The position numbers and the translations under genes are program-made. 14,076 nt of DNA from Sporosarcina sp. (GTDB taxonomy: Bacteria; Bacillota; Bacilli; Bacillales_A; Planococcaceae), in NCBI GenBank assembly GCA_029263945.1, contig JARIDM010000059.1, forward strand, positions 1-14,076, read 5' to 3'. Below are positions 7,300-11,661 of this stretch, piece by piece. Numbering within the stretch: the first letter of the stretch is position 1; each line of letters begins with the position of its first letter. The notes beneath the pieces were generated by a model. That model made no database searches. It had not been told where the DNA came from and saw nothing but the letters and a program-made list of their open reading frames with translations.

Positions 7300-7859
7300 T
7301 TGGCCCGATCCCTCCATAACGGGAAAACAAGTAAAATAAATACGATTAATAACATATACCCCCCGTAGGTGAAGTAACTATGTGTCACAAAGTTGGCAAT
7401 CGTATTCTCACCAATAATGGGTGGAATAAAAGGTTCTAGCTCAATCGGTGCCATTGGATCTAAATTGGTCCCAAATTCTTTTAACCATCTATACATATCC
7501 CAAATGCCTGCGATTCCGCCAAGAACGAATAAAGTAATAAGACCGAAAAGTAATGATTTATTGCGCAAAATCGCGACAATAATTATTAAGATGGCCATTC
7601 CAATTATAATGTAAGGAATAAACTGTAATTCTGGAAACGATTCATTACTAAACAAAGACATCCCAATATAGTGATTTAACGCATTGACAATGTCAATATC
7701 TCCAGCAAGTGTCGTCGGATACACAATAATATCCAGACCTTCCTGATATTGTGGTGCGTAAAATTTCATCCCCCACCAAGGAACGAAAAGCGTCAATATT
7801 GTAATGACAGCTGCGCTACCTAAACTAATTACTGAGCCCAAAGAAAGATTTTTCTTCAT
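7296..7859 (-). CDS. nosB: NosB, membrane protein of clade II nos clusters
   Basis: A 187-residue membrane protein with about four transmembrane segments (near 12-28, 82-97, 104-121 and 165-181) and a proline/acidic loop (IELEPFIPPIIGENT). Small membrane proteins at this position, directly after clade II nosZ and before nosD, are called NosB. They are thought to support electron transfer or maturation, but the molecular role is not settled. An AGGAGG ribosome site precedes the ATG, and the start region carries a GGAGATCTCC palindrome. The stop overlaps the nosD start. It follows nosZ after a hairpin. Assignment is by position and topology, since no sequence motif is diagnostic. Confidence 0.8.
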   Translation of the reverse strand: MKKNLSLGSVISLGSAAVITILTLFVPWWGMKFYAPQYQEGLDIIVYPTTLAGDIDIVNALNHYIGMSLFSNESFPELQFIPYIIIGMAILIIIVAILRNKSLLFGLITLFVLGGIAGIWDMYRWLKEFGTNLDPMAPIELEPFIPPIIGENTIANFVTHSYFTYGGYMLLIVFILLVFPLWRDRAK

Positions 7860-7860
7860 C

Positions 7861-7870
7861 GGAGATCTCC
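7861..7870 (-). promoter_or_regulatory. Palindrome between the nosB ribosome site and start codon
   Basis: The 10-base perfect palindrome GGAGATCTCC sits just before the nosB ATG and overlaps the end of the AGGAGG ribosome site (7869-7874). It could form a small dimer or hairpin that limits access to the ribosome site. It may be coincidental, since a purine-rich Shine-Dalgarno followed by its complement needs only a few bases by chance. Confidence 0.3.
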
Positions 7871-7883
7871 TCCTAATTTATTG

Positions 7884-7911
7884 AGCGTAAGGGAACCTAC
7901 TCCCTTACGCT
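7884..7911 (-). promoter_or_regulatory. Intergenic hairpin between nosZ and nosB, without U-tract
   Basis: A perfect 11-bp stem (7884-7894 with 7901-7911, AGCGTAAGGGA/TCCCTTACGCT) has a 6-base loop. On the transcribed (minus) strand the bases after it read CAATAAATTAGG, so there is no U-tract and it is unlikely to end transcription fully. It probably acts as an mRNA-stabilising or processing hairpin that keeps nosZ message more abundant than the downstream genes, or as a leaky attenuator. Confidence 0.7.
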
Positions 7912-7921
7912 TCAACTTTTA

Positions 7922-9790
7922 TTATTTTGGTTCTACGAGTAAATACCCGCTCATCTCTTGGTGTAATGCTGAACAGAAATTCGTACAGTAGATCGGATAC
8001 ACACCAGCTTTGTCAGCAACAAACTCTAATGTACCTGTTTGTCCTGGTTGTACTTCAAAGTTCAAGTCATAATCATTAATCCCAAAACCGTGGGTAATGT
8101 CTTGGTCCAAGTCGATATTCGTTAAGTGGAAGAAAACACGATCGCCTTCTTTTACGGTTACAGCATCTGGTCGATCTGCTTTCGCATCGAAAATAAACCT
8201 TGAACGCATGGCAATTCCATACACATGGACTTCATCGCCTTTACGTTCGATGTGTGCATCCTCTTGTTTCCACACTGAATTCTTTCTGTTTTCATCTTTG
8301 TCATAAATTTTCTTGGTCTTTATTTTATCTCTATGAACAATTTGTGCATAGTGAGGCTCTGGATCTACTGGTACCGCCATAATATGCTCCATTTTGTCAC
8401 CCGAGATATCGATTAAATCCATTGACTCTGGATGGGAAGGACCGACTGACAAAAAGTTATCTTTGGCAATTTTATTGAGTGAGACGAGCCATTTCCCATC
8501 AGGAGATACTGTATCTCCTTCAGTTGCAGAGGCATGTCCTGGCGAGAAGTATGATGGTGTTCGATCCAGTACTTCCCCTGTCTCAATATTCCATTTTACA
8601 ATTTCAGACGAAATGAACATCGTGTTATATGCATTTCCTCTATCGTCAAATTGCGTGTGAAGCGGTCCCAATGCGCCTGGTGGATCTACTTCACGTTCCA
8701 TTACATTTTCATAGGAAAGGACTGGAATTCCGTATTGTTCATCGGTAAAGTCCTCTTTCTCAATCGCTTCAAACGTTTTTTCAAATGAGAACACAGTCAT
8801 CATAGGGGCAAGTTTACCTGCTGCTATAAATCTTGACCCATCTGGTGTAACGTCAACACCATGCGGTGACTTAGCGACTGGGACTGCATAAATCGCTCCT
8901 TTGTGATCTCTTGGGTCAATCATCTTCGCACCATTTACTTCATTGTAATTACCTGCTGCAACTTCTTCTTCAAGCTTCTTCCAGTTTACAAGCACGATAT
9001 AATCGCGGTCATTTTGAGAAGCATTAATTTCAAGATTCGTTGTTGCAAACTCCGTATTATATGTTGTCATGACAATCCAATCACCAGACATTTTCTTCCC
9101 TGCGTCTGATAAATCATAAGACCATTGTGGAAGTACGATTTGATAAGCAAGGTCAAACTTTTTTGTTTCCTTATCAAATGTTGTCATCGAAACAACACCT
9201 TTGTATTCTTCTTCGTAACTGTCTAAATCTGCAAACTCATTGTCTAGTGGTCTTGCAAATCTTGTTGGAAGTGCAATATACTCCGTATTTTCTGTTACAA
9301 AAACGCCAGCGTGTGGTCCTCCCATGTTGGGTAAAGACATAATATCGACGGTATGAAATATGCTTAAATCTACTGCAGCGACACGGTTATTTGCGACATC
9401 ATTCGCAAATAAGAATTCTCCATCGTAATCACCAGCTGTTTCAGATATTGCTGGGTGATGGAAATCTCCCCATGTAAAATCACCGAGCATTTCTTTAGAT
9501 TCCTGAGAATACCCATACCCAGTTGCTGGATCTGGTGTAAAGACAGGGACAGTTCTAATTTTACGCATAGAAGGCACGCCGTACACAAACAGTTGTCCAG
9601 AGTGTCCACCTGACGCCATCATATAATACTCATCTAGTTCTCCGTAGGGAACAAATACCTTTTCAGCTTTCGATTTATTATCACCGGCAGCATTTTCATC
9701 CGTTTTGTTAAAATCTGCGAAAAACACAACTGCAACCAGTAGTCCTGCAACCACACCTAACACTGCAGACATCATTCTTTTCTTCGTCAA
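7922..9790 (-). CDS. nosZ: NosZ, nitrous oxide reductase (clade II, Sec-type)
   Basis: The terminal enzyme of denitrification, reducing N2O to N2 outside the cytoplasmic membrane. All copper ligands are visible in 622 residues. For CuZ: His111-His112 in DFHHP, His160 in GGPHAG, His310 in SPHGV, His378 in LGPLHTQF, His419 in SPGHAS and His480 in EPHYAQ. For CuA in the C-terminal cupredoxin domain: His567 (ITHGF), Cys602, Cys606, His610 and Met613 in YCTNFCSALHQEM. The N-terminus (MTKKRMMSAV plus a hydrophobic stretch to about 25) has no twin-arginine motif. It is therefore a Sec signal or an uncleaved membrane anchor, as in clade II enzymes. DFHHP is the clade II version of the first motif. 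The start is TTG at 9790, with GAGGTG 7 bases upstream. The next in-frame ATG is 22 bases from that site. Confidence 0.97.
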   Translation of the reverse strand: MTKKRMMSAVLGVVAGLLVAVVFFADFNKTDENAAGDNKSKAEKVFVPYGELDEYYMMASGGHSGQLFVYGVPSMRKIRTVPVFTPDPATGYGYSQESKEMLGDFTWGDFHHPAISETAGDYDGEFLFANDVANNRVAAVDLSIFHTVDIMSLPNMGGPHAGVFVTENTEYIALPTRFARPLDNEFADLDSYEEEYKGVVSMTTFDKETKKFDLAYQIVLPQWSYDLSDAGKKMSGDWIVMTTYNTEFATTNLEINASQNDRDYIVLVNWKKLEEEVAAGNYNEVNGAKMIDPRDHKGAIYAVPVAKSPHGVDVTPDGSRFIAAGKLAPMMTVFSFEKTFEAIEKEDFTDEQYGIPVLSYENVMEREVDPPGALGPLHTQFDDRGNAYNTMFISSEIVKWNIETGEVLDRTPSYFSPGHASATEGDTVSPDGKWLVSLNKIAKDNFLSVGPSHPESMDLIDISGDKMEHIMAVPVDPEPHYAQIVHRDKIKTKKIYDKDENRKNSVWKQEDAHIERKGDEVHVYGIAMRSRFIFDAKADRPDAVTVKEGDRVFFHLTNIDLDQDITHGFGINDYDLNFEVQPGQTGTLEFVADKAGVYPIYCTNFCSALHQEMSGYLLVEPK

Positions 9791-9809
9791 TTCTATTCAC
9801 CTCGTTTTT

Positions 9810-10244
9810 TTAGTTTTCGTAAGCTTTTTTCAATGCTTCAATAATCTCTTTCCGTTCTTCATCCGATAGTGGATCGTTTTCAATTACGCCAGACATGACA
9901 GCCGTTGTAGGTTTTTGGAGAAAAGTATCCAAGTCAACACCATGTTTTCCTTCCACGCCTTCATACGCGCCCGAAAGGTCTGGTCCAGTTGTTCCACCTT
10001 CAATATTTAACGAGTCTACTGCATGACAAGTCAGGCAGCTATTCTGACTAAATATTTCAAACTCCGCACTGGCTTGGTCACCTTCCACATTTTCATCTTC
10101 AGCTGACTCCGTAGGTTCAGTTGTTGAACTACTTCCCTCTGAAACCGATTGTATTTCATTGCCATCAGATTTCGTGAAAAAGAAATACCCTCCTGCAAAA
10201 GCAACAACAAAAGCTAGTAAAAAAATTAGTCCATTCATCTTCAA
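9810..10244 (-). CDS. nosC: NosC, membrane-anchored cytochrome c
   Basis: The first gene of the nos operon, 144 residues. A short N-terminus is followed by one hydrophobic segment (about 5-23) that acts as a membrane anchor. A Ser/Thr/Glu-rich linker (30-60) leads to a small class I cytochrome domain with one haem site CLTCH (Cys70, Cys73, His74). A likely Met ligand lies in AVMSGVI (Met117). It should carry electrons from the quinol-cytochrome chain to NosZ at the outer membrane surface. Such cytochromes precede nosZ in clade II clusters of Bacillota. The start is TTG at 10244, with GGGAGG 10 bases upstream; an in-frame ATG at 10238 is the alternative. The stop lies 19 bases before the nosZ start. 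The haem motif is certain; the NosC name is by context. Confidence 0.88.
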   Translation of the reverse strand: MKMNGLIFLLAFVVAFAGGYFFFTKSDGNEIQSVSEGSSSTTEPTESAEDENVEGDQASAEFEIFSQNSCLTCHAVDSLNIEGGTTGPDLSGAYEGVEGKHGVDLDTFLQKPTTAVMSGVIENDPLSDEERKEIIEALKKAYEN

Positions 10245-10279
10245 TTTCTTTCAACCTCCCTTTCTTATTTAAACATGTA

Positions 10280-10285
10280 TTTATA
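10280..10285 (-). promoter_or_regulatory. Candidate -10 element of the nos operon
   Basis: The minus strand reads TATAAA inside TTACATTATAAATACATG. The hexamer about 18 bases upstream (TTCTAT) is a poor -35, which fits a promoter that needs an activator. The start of transcription would be near 10273, about 30 bases ahead of the nosC TTG. This is weak evidence on its own, since the region is AT-rich. Confidence 0.35.
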
Positions 10286-10333
10286 ATGTAACTTTAACAC
10301 ACGATAGAAACTTAAGGTACGTAAATTTTAAAC

Positions 10334-10351
10334 ATTCACACTAAATTCACA
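10334..10351 (-). promoter_or_regulatory. Tandem TGTGAAT repeat, ResD-like or half-site pair
   Basis: On the minus strand TGTGAAT occurs twice at 10351-10345 and 10340-10334, an exact 11-base period, so both copies face the same side of the helix. Bacillus subtilis ResD binds tandem TTGTGAAT-like sites upstream of anaerobic genes, and the repeat lies about 60-80 bases before the presumed start, a fitting activator distance. The two halves are direct rather than inverted, so it is not a standard Fnr/CRP dyad (TGTGA-N6-TCACA). Confidence 0.45.
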
Positions 10352-10395
10352 TTTACAATAAAACTACAGACTTACTAGAATAATCTACATAATTC

Positions 10396-10439
10396 AGTTA
10401 ATTGAACTATTAATTTAATGTAACATAGTTCTTTTAACT
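10396..10439. promoter_or_regulatory. Inverted repeat upstream of nosC
   Basis: Two 15-base arms (10396-10410 and 10425-10439) match in inverted orientation at 13 of 15 positions. The inner 7 bp GAACTAT/ATAGTTC and outer 6 bp AGTTAA/TTAACT are perfect around a 2-base mismatch. The spacer is 14 bases and the distance to the nosC start is about 150 bases. It could be an operator for a dimeric regulator or the remnant of a structured transcript; there is no U-tract, so it is not a terminator. Confidence 0.5.
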
Positions 10440-10560
10440 TATCTTCTCGATTGAATATGAATTCCTCAAATTAAGTCTTTAGCACCTAAATACTTTCCAT
10501 TCATTTAAAAGCCATAATTTACCACCCTGAATTCTACATATCTTGAGTTCGACCATAAGT

Positions 10561-10597
10561 AAAAAGGAACTTCCAAAAGTACAGGAAGTTCCTTTTT
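10561..10597 (-). terminator. Terminator of the YflT-domain gene, bidirectional
   Basis: A perfect 14-bp stem (10561-10574 with 10584-10597, AAAAAGGAACTTCC/GGAAGTTCCTTTTT) has a 9-base loop and A and T runs at both edges. It can stop transcription in either direction. It lies 8 bases beyond the stop of the stress-protein gene and insulates the nos promoter region. Confidence 0.9.
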
Positions 10598-10605
10598 TCG
10601 TTGTA

Positions 10606-11367
10606 TTAAAGGGGGTGGTCACGATGAGTGAATGCGTTGTTTTTTAAACGTTCTCTTTCCATTTCTATTTCTGATTCATCATAGTCTAGGGGGACATCTT
10701 CTGTATCACCAATGTCTAACTCTTCATGGCGGATTACTTCACTGAGAGGTTCAGTGTCGTGTATACCAAACTTACTGTTTTGATCAATTGGTTTTTGAAT
10801 TTTCGTCGCCGTATCTTGCTCTTTAAAAATCGGCGTGTTCCCATCTGTATTTTCTTCAATGACCTGATTCGTCGTTTGTCCCCCGTGCATCTTCCTTTGC
10901 TTCGCATGTTCAATATCTGCTGCTACGCCGTCATGAAAAGCCGGTTTTTCTTCTGCGCTTTCTACAAATAAATTAGAACCAAGGTTAGCATCGATATGCT
11001 CATTTGCCATTTCGGATTCATAAGTATGCACCGCATGGTTATATTCTTTGTCTACATACAATAGAATTCTACCGTTCTTCACTTCATTATAATAAACAGT
11101 GGCTTCTTCTTCAGAATAGCCCATATTCGTAAAGGCTGCCATTACTGGTTCATCACCTGTAATAAACGCTTTAAATCGGTCCAACCAGTTCCCTTCTGCT
11201 GTCGTTAAGTCCACGTCCGTTCTTCCTTGAACCATAGAAAGTGATTCTGTATCATTTGTGACGACATAAATATCATTTTCTGTGAATCCTTCCCGTTTTA
11301 ACGCATCGATTTTGTCCAACACCTCATATTCTGTAAGAAACGTTCCGATAAATTTTTTATCTGCCAT
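10606..11367 (-). CDS. General stress protein with YflT domain and long acidic/basic tail
   Basis: Residues about 1-108 match the YflT (heat-induced stress protein / general stress protein 17M) fold: a MADKKFIGTFLTEYEVLDKI opening, REGFTENDIYVVTND, and EVKNGRILLYVD near the end of the domain. In Bacillus such proteins belong to the sigma-B general stress response and are cytoplasmic with no known activity. Here the domain is followed by about 140 residues of hydrophilic, likely disordered sequence (EENTDGNTPIFKEQDTA, ESEIEMERERLKNNA) with no recognised motif. That makes it longer than YflT alone. The ATG at 11367 has a GAGGAGG site 9 bases upstream. No clear sigma-B promoter is visible. It is monocistronic, followed by a strong terminator. 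Confidence 0.8.
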   Translation of the reverse strand: MADKKFIGTFLTEYEVLDKIDALKREGFTENDIYVVTNDTESLSMVQGRTDVDLTTAEGNWLDRFKAFITGDEPVMAAFTNMGYSEEEATVYYNEVKNGRILLYVDKEYNHAVHTYESEMANEHIDANLGSNLFVESAEEKPAFHDGVAADIEHAKQRKMHGGQTTNQVIEENTDGNTPIFKEQDTATKIQKPIDQNSKFGIHDTEPLSEVIRHEELDIGDTEDVPLDYDESEIEMERERLKNNAFTHRDHPL

Positions 11368-11403
11368 GGTAATTTTCCTCCTCGTATATTTAAAAGTATT
11401 GGT

Positions 11404-11530
11404 AATTCAATCAATTTCATAATAGGGTTTTATTGCTCCACCATCACAACATATAGTCGGGTTGAACCGTTCCCGAACAACATACTGTGTGGTCATCGCA
11501 AAATAAGGTCATTATGAAATTGACTCAATT
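11404..11530. repeat. Dispersed structured repeat, copy B, with terminal inverted repeats
   Basis: The core 11435-11521 is the partner of 1438-1524. Here the inner stem reads TCGGG/CCCGA (11457-11461 with 11472-11476); relative to copy A one A-T pair has become G-C, which keeps the pairing. The element is enclosed by 20-base inverted repeats (11404-11423 and 11511-11530) that match at 18 positions, and the sequence between them pairs imperfectly all along. The whole 127 bases can fold into one long hairpin. No clear target-site duplication is seen. It lies 37 bases upstream of the stress-protein start, so it is probably in or ahead of that gene's leader. Confidence 0.65.
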
Positions 11531-11604
11531 GATTGATTAATCATTAAATACCCATGTACAACTTTTTGAAACAATAAGTCCATGTCATCATGAGCTCAAC
11601 GAAT

Positions 11605-11645
11605 TAAAAAAAGTTGCCTATCCGCATAAGACGGATAGACAACTT
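11605..11645 (-). terminator. Terminator of the MMPL transporter gene
   Basis: A 14-bp stem (11611-11624 with 11632-11645, AAGTTGCCTATCCG with CGGATAGACAACTT) has one position that is C-A on the plus strand but a G-U wobble in the minus-strand RNA, so it is better paired in the transporter transcript. A U-tract (the complement of the A run 11606-11612) follows on the minus strand. It starts 16 bases after the transporter stop codon. Confidence 0.88.
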
Positions 11646-11661
11646 CAGTTTTTTTCATACC

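Larger units (their letters stand above)
10245..10605. other. Non-coding nos promoter region (361 bases)
   Basis: No convincing gene is present on either strand. Reading toward nosC it holds the terminator of the stress-protein gene (10561-10597), an AT-rich stretch with a 15-base-arm inverted repeat (10396-10439), a tandem TGTGAAT repeat (10334-10351), a possible -10 (10280-10285), and the GGGAGG ribosome site of nosC at 10255-10260. It is the only long intergenic stretch ahead of the nos operon, and so is the expected site of its control by oxygen or nitrogen oxides. Confidence 0.7.

Noticed and set aside
7300..7317. Upstream ATG giving a NosD six residues longer
   Set aside because: No ribosome site precedes it, while GGAGGG lies 10 bases before the ATG at 7299, which also overlaps the nosB stop as ATGA like the neighbouring gene pairs.
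9370..9609. Open frame on the minus strand inside nosZ in another frame, and similar overlapping frames elsewhere
   Set aside because: They lie fully within clearly coding genes, have no ribosome site of note and encode no recognisable protein.
10441..10520. Short ORF of about 12 codons (MNGKYLGAKDLI) on the minus strand ahead of nosC
   Set aside because: No ribosome site at a proper distance and nothing recognisable in the peptide.
11377..11410. TTGATT/TTGAAT -35 with AAATAT/TATACG -10 upstream of the stress-protein gene
   Set aside because: The start of transcription would fall inside the GAGGAGG ribosome site, leaving no usable leader.
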